Under the pieces are notes generated by a model that saw only the letters and a program-made list of their open reading frames with translations, ran no database searches and was not told where the DNA came from. DNA of 32,500 bases from Chrysomallon squamiferum. Lineage: Eukaryota > Mollusca > Gastropoda > Neomphalida > Peltospiridae. The translations under genes were made by a program, and so were the position numbers. Of this stretch, positions 20,957 to 24,700 are shown piece by piece; position 1 is the first letter of the stretch, and the number at the start of each line of letters is the position of its first letter. The stretch spans positions 307,501 to 340,000 of the forward strand of contig CM022666.1 in NCBI GenBank assembly GCA_012295275.1, read 5' to 3'.

Positions 20957-21021
20957 TCTTCTTCTTCTTTTTCTTTTTTTAAACAGAAGCAGTAAAGCCA
21001 ATAACGCTGAAGTCGCCGTAG
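3328..21021 (+). CDS. Gene A: five-Ig single-pass membrane receptor, 25 exons
   Basis: Proposed join: 3328-3376, 5020-5415, 5677-5706, 6529-6924, 9787-9816, 10399-10794, 11311-11340, 12138-12536, 12874-12906, 14302-14694, 14933-14962, 15444-15530, 16016-16031, 16343-16359, 16841-16856, 17161-17180, 17526-17541, 17845-17864, 18153-18168, 18684-18703, 19125-19134, 19886-19905, 20322-20337, 20661-20680, 20987-21021. The sum is 2511 nt, open throughout and ending in TAG. The order is signal peptide, five Ig-like domains with 10-11-residue linkers, one transmembrane helix, and a tail of about 85 residues with repeated acidic modules. The tail lacks tyrosine beyond the juxtamembrane W-Y, so no ITIM or ITAM. 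There is no fibrinogen domain, so it is not a typical FREP. The role is probably cell-surface recognition or adhesion with tail-based signalling; ligand unknown. The whole model is a prediction. Confidence 0.8.
3587..3704. repeat. Inverted AT and AAT/ATT microsatellite pair
   Basis: An AT run and about 30 bp of AAT units are followed by ATT units. AAT and ATT are reverse complements, so the tract is a natural imperfect hairpin. Confidence 0.8.
4175..4530 (+). pseudogene. Tc1/mariner-type transposase relic (N-terminal DNA-binding part)
   Basis: An ATG at 4175 opens M-G-R-C-P-G-L-T-E-N-Q-R-R-E-A-V-G-R. After a frame change near 4290 the sequence reads G-S-R-S-G-R-P-R-L-T-T-P-R-D-G-G-I-L, a TGA at 4354, R-H-R-F-E-S, and later T-V-R-T-R-L-H-A-A-G-L-Q-T-R-R-P. 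The SGRPR linker and the RLHAAGL-RRP block are familiar marks of the paired helix-turn-helix region of Tc1-family transposases. The DDE catalytic part is absent. The element is dead: it has one frameshift, at least one stop, and is truncated at about 4530. Confidence 0.8.
4861..4984. repeat. TG-rich microsatellite before Ig exon 1
   Basis: Irregular TGTG/TATG/TTTG repeats end about 35 bp before the acceptor of the first Ig exon. UG-rich sequence near acceptors is a known binding context for CELF and TDP-43-type factors; any role here is inference. Confidence 0.75.
5020..5415 (+). CDS. Gene A exon 2: Ig domain 1
   Basis: A single exon carries one Ig-like domain of 132 residues, phase 1 to phase 1 (396 nt), from TTTATAG to GTAAGC. 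The strand-B cysteine is at about residue 23 (V-T-I-R-C-S-I-E-D) and the strand-F cysteine at about 109 (D-E-G-Y-Y-L-C). The tryptophan normally packed between them is missing, with F-S-L-I-I-R-R-K at that position. A candidate glycosylation site is N-V-T. The extra cysteine found after G-K in domains 2-4 is absent here. The closest match in the window is gene B domain 1 (both begin V-K-A, with P-N-P-V-Y and E-E-S-F-V-Q). Confidence 0.9.
5416..5676 (+). other. Gene A intron 2
   Basis: A short AT-rich intron between Ig exon 1 and its linker, with an A/G-rich stretch (5450-5505). No other structure is seen. Confidence 0.7.
5677..5706 (+). CDS. Gene A exon 3: linker 1 (30 nt)
   Basis: Reads S-A-T-L-P-K-K-K-I-V-G, phase 1 to 1, after TTTACAG. 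The donor is the weak GTTTGT rather than GTAAGT. It forms a basic hinge between Ig domains 1 and 2. Gene B has a 30-nt exon in the same place with the same GTTTGT donor, which supports this microexon. Confidence 0.8.
   Translation: MLHYRRKKL
5707..6528 (+). other. Gene A intron 3
   Basis: An 822-bp AT-rich intron. It has a (TTTTA)n-like stretch at about 5935-6005 and a minor open frame from that repeat. No gene or mobile element is recognised. Confidence 0.65.
6529..6924 (+). CDS. Gene A exon 4: Ig domain 2
   Basis: 132 residues, 396 nt, phase 1-1. I use the AG at 6527-6528 because it gives V-S-D-G-Q-A-Q-L at the start, matching V-S-N-E-E-S-Q-L in gene B domain 2; a second AG at 6533-6534 would shorten it by two codons in frame. 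Cysteines lie at about 25 and 110 (A-G-I-Y-I-C). A third cysteine lies in G-K-C-D-N-N-D. The core tryptophan is absent (T-S-L-T-L-N-R-Q). The domain contains several N-x-S/T sites (N-F-S, N-D-S, N-D-T twice), making it the most glycosylatable domain of gene A. The donor is GTAAGT. Confidence 0.9.
6925..9786 (+). other. Gene A intron 4, carrying a 26-bp minisatellite
   Basis: A 2.86-kb intron. Its first 750 bp are ordinary AT-rich DNA with an A15/(AT)n stretch at 7362-7420. The minisatellite follows. The last 245 bp align with the matching intron of gene B, including a block at 9613-9648. Confidence 0.75.
7672..9536. repeat. 26-bp minisatellite, about 72 copies
   Basis: The unit is CAGATTAGACTGTAATCC followed by an 8-nt pyrimidine-rich spacer in two main versions, TTTCCCCT and TTATYTCT. 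Common variants are GACTTTAATCC and GATTATACT. Each unit holds a perfect 5-bp dyad (GATTA-N5-TAATC), a TAATCC motif of the K50-homeodomain type, and a pyrimidine tract ending in CAG like a 3' splice site. Higher-order structure is visible: the rare AGAGTAGAC variant recurs 208 bp apart (7979 and 8187; 8 units), and CATATTAGAC recurs 260 bp apart (a at 8083 and 8343; 10 units). Confidence 0.95.
9787..9816 (+). CDS. Gene A exon 5: linker 2 (30 nt)
   Basis: Reads S-T-K-N-P-I-S-T-T-R-G, phase 1 to 1, between AATTAACAG and the weak donor GTATTT. It is a Ser/Thr-rich hinge between Ig domains 2 and 3. It sits 250 bp downstream of the minisatellite, whose units resemble acceptors. Confidence 0.75.
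9817..10398 (+). other. Gene A intron 5
   Basis: Mostly simple repeats: (AC)n at 9874-9926, (AAT)n at 9996-10048, and ATT/ATG units at 10228-10370 ending about 25 bp before the Ig 3 acceptor. The 10049-10227 stretch has no recognisable content. Confidence 0.8.
10399..10794 (+). CDS. Gene A exon 6: Ig domain 3
   Basis: 132 residues, 396 nt, phase 1-1, TTGTTCAG to GTAAGT. The first cysteine is at about 25 (T-I-R-C-D-I-E-D). The second is at about 109, in the motif Y-L-C-H-C, so a further cysteine lies two residues on (111). A fourth is in G-K-C-D-T. A second disulphide between the G-K-C and C-x-C cysteines is possible. The tryptophan is missing (Y-G-L-I-L-K-Q-K). The C-x-C is shared only with gene B domain 3, which supports one-to-one paralogy. 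One N-x-S site (N-E-S). Confidence 0.9.
10795..11310 (+). other. Gene A intron 6
   Basis: Contains (AAT)n at 10978-11032 and, after 110 bp of plain sequence, (ATT)n/(GTT)n at 11137-11252. The two tracts are mutually inverted and could pair. Confidence 0.75.
11311..11340 (+). CDS. Gene A exon 7: linker 3 (30 nt)
   Basis: Reads K-G-K-E-P-Y-P-E-S-L-G, phase 1 to 1, after CATTTACAG. The donor GTTTGT matches gene B linker 3. It forms a charged hinge between Ig domains 3 and 4. Confidence 0.8.
   Translation, partial: RAKNRILKV
11341..12137 (+). other. Gene A intron 7
   Basis: A 797-bp intron that is less repetitive than its neighbours and has no simple-repeat tract. A 74-codon open frame (11712-11936) has no recognisable features and is probably chance. 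Confidence 0.65.
12138..12536 (+). CDS. Gene A exon 8: Ig domain 4
   Basis: 133 residues, 399 nt, phase 1-1, TTGTTTAG to GTAAGT. Cysteines lie at about 25 (I-V-R-C-S-V-G-N) and 110 (V-F-L-C-Y-I). A third lies in G-K-C-D-N-D-D-K-T-G-S-F-I-E. The standard core tryptophan is missing (A-I-Q-L-K-K), but a tryptophan occurs further on in L-S-M-W-S-V-K. The same M-W occurs only in gene B domain 4 (N-M-W-G-L-N), a domain-specific mark. One N-x-S site (N-V-S). Confidence 0.9.
12537..12873 (+). other. Gene A intron 8
   Basis: A 337-bp AT-rich intron with (AT)n and (ATGT)n at about 12623-12685; nothing else is seen. Confidence 0.7.
12874..12906 (+). CDS. Gene A exon 9: linker 4 (33 nt)
   Basis: Reads K-I-E-S-L-H-T-K-T-F-E then T|, phase 1 to 1, after TTTACAG. 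It has one more codon than the other linkers and an unusual T|GTATGT donor. Gene B linker 4 is also 33 nt with T|GTATGT and shares L-H-K/T. That match in both length and donor is strong support. Confidence 0.8.
12907..14301 (+). other. Gene A intron 9
   Basis: A 1.4-kb intron with a short AC tract (13013-13039), a mariner-derived miniature element (13738-13952) and a polypyrimidine tract before the Ig 5 acceptor. Small open frames on both strands (13122-13600, 13920-14126) show no recognisable protein. Confidence 0.7.
13738..13952 (-). mobile_element. Mariner-derived miniature element with transposase C-terminal remnant
   Basis: The left end (13738-13765, TATTGGGCTGAGGAATAAGT, then CACTGCGG) is matched in inverse orientation by the right end (13925-13952), 28 bp with about 5 mismatches; TA dinucleotides lie at or near both ends. 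Inside, on the minus strand (about 13906 down to 13833), a frame reads C-R-G-I-E-K-L-V-D-R-C-E-E-V-V-N-N-N-R-E-Y-I-I-D-stop, which has the look of the C-terminus of a mariner-type transposase. The 215-bp length shows nearly all of the transposase has been deleted. It is non-autonomous. Confidence 0.7.
14302..14694 (+). CDS. Gene A exon 10: Ig domain 5
   Basis: 131 residues, 393 nt, phase 1-1, TTTCTAG to the weaker donor GTAACT. Cysteines lie at about 23 (S-F-R-C-S-I) and 108 (K-Y-G-C-Y-I). The G-K-C cysteine is replaced by alanine (G-K-A-D-N-K-D-K-T-G-S-F). The tryptophan is missing (T-I-Q-L-K-R-K). N-x-S/T sites are N-V-S and N-Q-T. It begins without the P-N-P-V-Y block and has N-P-F-P-V-T, as in gene B domain 5 (also 393 nt). 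It is the membrane-proximal domain. Confidence 0.9.
14933..14962 (+). CDS. Gene A exon 11: juxtamembrane linker (30 nt)
   Basis: Reads D-L-F-L-I-R-Q-S-S-S-G, phase 1 to 1, after ATTACAG with a weak donor GTGTGT. It lies between Ig domain 5 and the transmembrane exon. Skipping it would keep frame and shorten the stalk. Confidence 0.7.
14963..15443 (+). other. Gene A intron 11, with a large inverted trinucleotide repeat
   Basis: The first 200 bp are plain; from 15177 the intron is an AGT tract followed by an ACT tract, running to about 15410, 34 bp before the transmembrane exon. Confidence 0.8.
15177..15410. repeat. (AGT)n then (ACT)n inverted microsatellite
   Basis: About 60 bp of AGT units (with AAT interruptions) are followed by AGG units and then about 160 bp of ACT units. 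AGT and ACT are reverse complements, so the transcript can form a stem of roughly 50 bp. The long open frames here are low-complexity leucine, valine or threonine runs and are not genes. Confidence 0.9.
15444..15530 (+). CDS. Gene A exon 12: transmembrane segment
   Basis: 87 nt, phase 1-1. It encodes E-P-D-S-L-V-I-P, then a run of V/F/L/A of about 20 residues, then K-W-Y-R-R. An acidic outer flank and a basic inner flank fit a type I single-pass topology. The donor is GTGATT, again weak. Skipping this exon would keep frame and remove the helix, giving a soluble form. Confidence 0.88.
15531..16015 (+). other. Gene A intron 12
   Basis: Mostly simple sequence: T18 near 15608, (AAT)n at 15640-15692, (ATT)n at 15903-15957. 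No gene. Confidence 0.75.
16016..16031 (+). CDS. Gene A exon 13: tail microexon (16 nt)
   Basis: Reads V-G-V-Q-I then AT|, phase 1 to 2, between TTTGCAG and GTAAGT. It is the first exon of the microexon series and the most diverged from the later repeats. If the intron were retained the next codon is ATG then TAA, a stop. Confidence 0.65.
16032..16342 (+). other. Gene A intron 13
   Basis: (ATT)n at 16057-16099 and an AAC/AAT/ATT mix at 16155-16243. A second AG (16316-16317) lies upstream of the chosen acceptor at 16341-16342. Confidence 0.65.
16343..16359 (+). CDS. Gene A exon 14: tail microexon (17 nt)
   Basis: Reads I(AT|C)-K-T-E-I-Q then G|, phase 2 to 1, after TTTCTTTAG with donor GTAAGT. 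Its length is 17 rather than 20 nt, one codon fewer than its paralogues. It restores the frame left by the preceding exon. Confidence 0.6.
16360..16840 (+). other. Gene A intron 14
   Basis: A TATTTATC/TGTCTATC-type tetranucleotide tract at 16405-16530, then plain AT-rich sequence to the TTTGCAG acceptor. Confidence 0.7.
16841..16856 (+). CDS. Gene A exon 15: tail microexon (16 nt)
   Basis: Reads E-R-T-D-I then GA|, phase 1 to 2, from TTTGCAG to GTAAGT. It is a polar member of the 16-nt series. Confidence 0.68.
17161..17180 (+). CDS. Gene A exon 16: tail microexon (20 nt)
   Basis: Reads E(GA|A)-I-E-R-H-D-D then G|, phase 2 to 1, after TTCTTTAG with donor GTATGT. With exon 15 it forms the module E-R-T-D-I-E-I-E-R-H-D-D, which is acidic but lacks the proline motif of later modules. 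The intron before it (16857-17160) holds only GTT/GCT repeats around 16940-17015. Confidence 0.68.
17181..17525 (+). other. Gene A intron 16
   Basis: Microsatellites GATGAT (17330-17358), ATT (17423-17463) and GTT (17466-17500) precede the acceptor CTCAG. No other structure is seen. Confidence 0.7.
17526..17541 (+). CDS. Gene A exon 17: tail microexon (16 nt)
   Basis: Reads G-E-A-D-K then CT|, phase 1 to 2, ending at GTAAGT. It is the closest relative of gene U exon 812-827 (A-N-A-D-K-P), and the two introns downstream also align. Confidence 0.72.
17542..17844 (+). other. Gene A intron 17
   Basis: About 300 bp. It aligns with gene U sequence around 900-1035 (TAGTATG and flanks) and includes a TGCATG at 17778 followed by (TG)n. 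The TGCATG is a known Rbfox-type motif, here about 60 bp before a microexon; its use is inference. Confidence 0.6.
17845..17864 (+). CDS. Gene A exon 18: tail microexon (20 nt)
   Basis: Reads L(CT|A)-M-Q-N-Q-D-G then G|, phase 2 to 1, after TTCTTTTAG; donor GTAAAT. The joined module is G-E-A-D-K-L-M-Q-N-Q-D-G. It has leucine and glutamine where later modules have the proline and glutamate of the putative TRAF6 motif, so it is a non-motif version. Confidence 0.72.
18153..18168 (+). CDS. Gene A exon 19: tail microexon (16 nt), module 1
   Basis: Reads E-E-A-V-K then CC|, phase 1 to 2, from TTTTCCAG to GTAAGT. It is identical to exon 20322-20337, and the introns around the two are also duplicated. 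The split CC| becomes proline when joined to the next exon. Confidence 0.8.
18684..18703 (+). CDS. Gene A exon 20: tail microexon (20 nt), module 1
   Basis: Reads P(CC|A)-V-E-N-Q-E-D then G|, phase 2 to 1. The acceptor follows a CU-rich tract, TTTGTCTTCTTTCTTCAG, shared by all three copies. The joined module E-E-A-V-K-P-V-E-N-Q-E-D contains P-V-E-N-Q-E, which fits P-x-E-x-x-acidic. Confidence 0.8.
19125..19134 (+). CDS. Gene A exon 21: shortened tail microexon, module 2
   Basis: The normal acceptor of this copy is lost: the position that reads CCAG in copies 1 and 3 reads CCAC here (19115-19118). The next AG is six bases into the old exon (19123-19124), giving a 10-nt exon A-E-K plus CC| that still enters in phase 1 and leaves in phase 2, so the frame survives with two residues fewer. 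An AG this close to the lost one may be usable. Otherwise this exon and exon 22 would have to be skipped together. Confidence 0.5.
19207..19455. other. Extra segment in copy 2 intron
   Basis: About 250 bp present in copy 2, its first 80 bp also in copy 3, absent from copy 1. It contains ATATCAGATTTATCCTGC (19266-19283), which is also found at 20469-20486 and in intron 1 beside the Tc1 relic (4590-4607). It may be a fragment of a dispersed element; no coding potential was seen. Confidence 0.5.
19886..19905 (+). CDS. Gene A exon 22: tail microexon (20 nt), module 2
   Basis: Reads P(CC|A)-V-E-N-L-E-D then G|, differing from copy 1 by one base (CAA to CTA, Q to L). The motif P-V-E-N-L-E still fits P-x-E-x-x-acidic. 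It must be spliced to a phase-2 exon to stay in frame. Confidence 0.75.
20322..20337 (+). CDS. Gene A exon 23: tail microexon (16 nt), module 3
   Basis: E-E-A-V-K then CC|, identical to exon 19, with the same TTTTCCAG acceptor and GTAAGT donor. Confidence 0.8.
20661..20680 (+). CDS. Gene A exon 24: tail microexon (20 nt), module 3
   Basis: Reads P(CC|A)-M-E-N-Q-E-D then G|. The motif P-M-E-N-Q-E fits P-x-E-x-x-acidic. The exon is also the best match to gene U exon 367-386. Confidence 0.8.
20987..21021 (+). CDS. Gene A exon 25: last coding exon
   Basis: Reads E-A-V-K-P-I-T-L-K-S-P-stop (TAG 21019-21021), entered in phase 1 after TTAAACAG. It begins like a 16-nt module exon (E-A-V-K-P) but reads through instead of splicing at CC|, so it looks like a module whose donor was lost and which became the terminus. 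Confidence 0.8.
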
Positions 21022-21329
21022 TGAAAACAAATTGTTGATTGAAAGAATCACTCACAAACTCTCAGAAGAAAATGACTTAAAACTGATCACTTAATTTGTG
21101 TAGCAGTTAGATATTTATTTATTTATTTATTTAATAATTTTATTTTAATTTTGTTTTATATATATATGTATATATACAATTATATACAAAAAGAAAAAGA
21201 AAATTATAATAATAAAGGAAATTCATTCGATGCTTGGTTGGTTCTTCATCGAAATTTTTAAAGCATGTTATGTTATTACTGTTGTTGTTTGTTTTTTGTA
21301 TTACTCTTCTTATTATTATTATTTTTCTT

Positions 21330-21360
<31 letters not shown>

Positions 21361-21616
21361 TTATTATTATTTTATTTATTTTTTTTTTCGTCTTTCTTTC
21401 TACTGTATGTTATTTTATTTTATTTTATTTCATTTTATTTTATTATTATTTTTCTTTATATATATACTCGCACTGTGACGTACACATATATAGATAAAAT
21501 GTCTTTATTTATTTATTTATTTATTCATTCATTTACTATATTTTGTAATACGGTTTTGTTTATTTTGGCTGCATTAATTTTAACCATTGATGGTAAAAGA
21601 TTTTTGCACATTCTCT
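21022..21616 (+). other. Gene A 3' UTR and A-B intergenic region
   Basis: AATAAA at 21211-21216, 190 bp after the stop, is a plausible polyadenylation signal. The rest is T-rich simple sequence (TTC and ATT tracts at 21320-21375, TTTTA at 21411-21450). Overlapping low-complexity open frames here are not genes. Confidence 0.65.
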
Positions 21617-21748
21617 ATGAAAGTCAAGGCTGAACATTTAATTACGTAATATCCGGGCGACTACAATTAATACATGACGTAACTGTTTGAAATGACAGAA
21701 GATGTCTCATGAAATGAACTTTGTATGAGATCGATACGTTTATTTACA
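21617..21748 (+). promoter_or_regulatory. Gene B promoter and 5' UTR
   Basis: Homologous to the gene A promoter. It has a palindromic ATTACGTAAT (21641-21650, a PAR/C/EBP-type bZIP site) at the position of gene A's TGACGTAAT, then TGACGTAA (21675-21682). The full TGACGTCA of gene A is replaced by TGAAATGACAG. A TATA-like AATACATGA lies about 80 bp before the start codon. Confidence 0.5.
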
Positions 21749-21797
21749 ATGTCACACTGGATTTTCTTTTTATTATGCTTTGCAGCTTGGCCTGTAG
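21749..21797 (+). CDS. Gene B exon 1: signal peptide
   Basis: Reads M-S-H-W-I-F-F-L-L-C-F-A-A-W-P-V then G| before GTAAGT. Thirteen of 16 residues equal gene A, with the same 49-nt length and phase. It is a hydrophobic secretory leader. Confidence 0.85.
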
Positions 21798-24700
21798 GTA
21801 AGTGAATAACTAGATCAGTTTCAGAATTAATCTTATTACAGAGAAACTAAACAATAAATTTAAAAATACGATGCAAGCCATAATTTAATTTCAGGCCAAA
21901 TAAATGTAAGTAACATCAACATTCACTTGAAAAGTGTCATATGAAATGAATTAAAGATAAATACACATGCTAATAAGAAATTTAGGAAAAGGGTTATGCT
22001 GCAAGTGTACCGTTACATTATGCATAATTAAAACATAATGATAATAATAATAATAATGAATCACCAGATTTGTATAGAAACAATTAGCTCTAACAAAACA
22101 ATAATAGATGGATTAAACATGATAAAATACTTGAGTATTAAAATGAGCCAGCAAACTGATACTGCAAATGTTAAAGTGTTTAATCCAGGATCACCCTACC
22201 TCAGAAATGAAATGTGGGTAATTTGTCTCTATTCGCCAAAAACATTTTACAAAATAATACTGTTTTCCAGAGTCGTACCAACCATTTTGTTTTGGTAATA
22301 ATTTTCAAGAAGTAAATTAACGTGTACGACTGTAGAACATATAATTCCCCTATTTCATTAATGTAAGATGGACCAACAGGAACCATAATTCGTAATGGTA
22401 CAAATTGCATCTACTCAAAAAAATGGGTACAAACTACATCTGAAAAGTTAATACATTATTATGCACACATTTGCACAATTAATCCATTCTGAAAAGTTTG
22501 ATTAAAGTAAAATTGTACTTAGGAGAGGTGTTCTAAATGATGGTTTTGTAATATGAACAATCGTTCATACCTTGAATAGTATAAATCATAAAAAATATAG
22601 AAAATGGACGTAACATTGTTGAATTTGGAAGTTTAAAACCTTGACGTACACGGAAATTACCGATCGAAATTCAAGATGGAGGTGTTGATGTCGGTCAGTG
22701 TTTAGAAACATTTAAACATATATTCCGTCATGATGCAATCAATTCTACATGGATTATTATACGTAATTTGTTAAAATGTGTCTTATAGTCAAAGCCTTAG
22801 ATATACAGACGTCTGTTTCTCGGAAAAATTATTGCAAACGCCGAAACTGATGTTGTTGTGGAGGTTTTTGTGTGTGTGTTTTTTGTATTTATTATTATTG
22901 GGTTTTTTTTTTTTGTGATTTTTAAAAAAATAATAATATTACAATACATGAAAATACTGGCGCGTGAATATGAAGATGACTATACTCATTAGGTTCACGA
23001 TGTGGACGTTACTAAAATGTATAATCAATGTTCTTACATACGTACGTATGTATTTTTATATCTGTATATATAGATATACACACCTATACACACACATCCA
23101 CACACATATTTATATATATAAAATAAAATAATTGAATTAATGTCACTGCCGCGTGGATGCGCTGCATCTGGACCATGCTGCCCACAGACACGACGTAGGC
23201 TTTGCTTGGCGAATTAACACGTGTCCAGTACATTCCTCTCCATTCTTTATTTACGCTGGTTATTCAATACATGCGTCCTCGTATAGGAAGCCACTTGAAC
23301 CTGCTCTGCCGCTGTTATCATAAATCCCAGAGTTCCTCGTTTCGATGCATACTTATACATACACACACACACACACATTAAACAGGGAAAAAAGTTGCAA
23401 TGCAAGAAGCGCCTGCTCATTCAAAGACAGCAATGCTTTTAAAAAGCAGAGACCAATATGAGCCAAAAAAAAAAAAAAAAACACAAAAAAACTAAGTGAT
23501 GAGAAGAAGCAGAAAAAAGAAGGAATAAACAACACCCTAAAATATCTGCACTTCGCTGGTAAAAAAAACAACACAGTTGACACACCAGTGTTAACCTTGC
23601 AAACCGACACCCACTGTGTCAACAATAAATGATTTGTATTCACTCGCAAGTAAAGTGGCAGGTGGTCGTGATTATTTTACATCTAAATTCACTGGTTGAA
23701 CAGATTCGAGTAATTTCTCCGCGTTATGTAGAATAATTAATCAGTAACCAGAAATAACATTTCTGAAATCAGTTAATAAAAGTGATGAATTGTTTGATAC
23801 AAGGATACTTTCTAAAGATTTCAATATACTCAGACATTCGTCTTCTTCGATTTATTTTTCTTCTTCTTCTTCTTCTTCTTCTTCTTCTTCTTGTTCTTCT
23901 TGTTCTTGTTCTTCTTATTCTTATTCTTATTCTTATTATTCTTATTCTTATTCTTATTCTTATTATTCTTATTGTTATTCTTCTTCTTATTATTATTATT
24001 ATTCTTATTCTTATTCTTCTTATTATTCTTATTTTTATTATTCTTATTCTTATTCTTATTCTTATTAGTAGTAGTAGTGGTAGTAGTAGCAGTAGTAGTA
24101 GTAGTAGTAGTAGTAATAGTAATAATAGTATGATATTTGTTGTTGTTGTTTATTTATAGTTAAAGCTATAATGATGACAGTAAGACCTAATCCTGTTTAC
24201 GACGGAGATCCTGTGACAATCAGATGTGCTGTTGAAGATACAGAAGAAATCAATGTTCTATTTTCTCTAATAATGAAAAGAAAACCTCTAACTAGCTATA
24301 ATTATTCCACTTCTGCTCTTGTACTCGCATCAAGAAACAATGGTAAAGCCTACCTCAAAGATACCAGCTTAGTAACAAAAGCCAAAGTGACAGGCTTCTG
24401 TAACGACACGAAAAAAGAAGAAAGTTTTGTGCAAATGGTGCTATCGCCCATGACTAGCTTCGATATAGGAAATTACGAATGCATATCTTTTTATTTGGAT
24501 TATCACAATAACTTAGCGATTGATTCAACTCTTATGAGAATTATCGTGCTCAGTAAGTAAACTCGCCAGTGTAGCTGTGATTACTGGATTACTCTGTGAA
24601 CGTTTAGACAGAAGTAAATTATTTCTTTATTTTTAGTAATTTTATCTCTTTACATATATCAGGTAGAAGGACAAATACCGAGACGTGGGATTACTATATA

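Larger units (their letters stand above)
18100..20985 (+). repeat. Tandem duplicated microexon blocks (three copies)
   Basis: Three copies of a block (16-nt exon, intron, 20-nt exon, intron) are seen with 16-nt exons at 18153, 19119/19125 and 20322, and 20-nt exons at 18684, 19886 and 20661. The 20-to-16 introns of copies 1 and 2 are near-identical in length (about 415 bp). The 16-to-20 introns differ. Copy 2 has an extra segment at about 19207-19455. Copy 3 keeps the first 80 bp of that segment (20409-20490) and then jumps straight to the ATT tract. Low divergence, including in introns, indicates recent duplication. Shared simple repeats inside each block are (AAC)n, (ATT)n, (CAAA)n and a C8-10 run. 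Confidence 0.92.

Noticed and set aside
3328-21021. Gene A as a FREP-type (Ig plus fibrinogen) lectin
   Set aside because: No fibrinogen domain; a clear transmembrane helix and cytoplasmic tail follow the fifth Ig domain.
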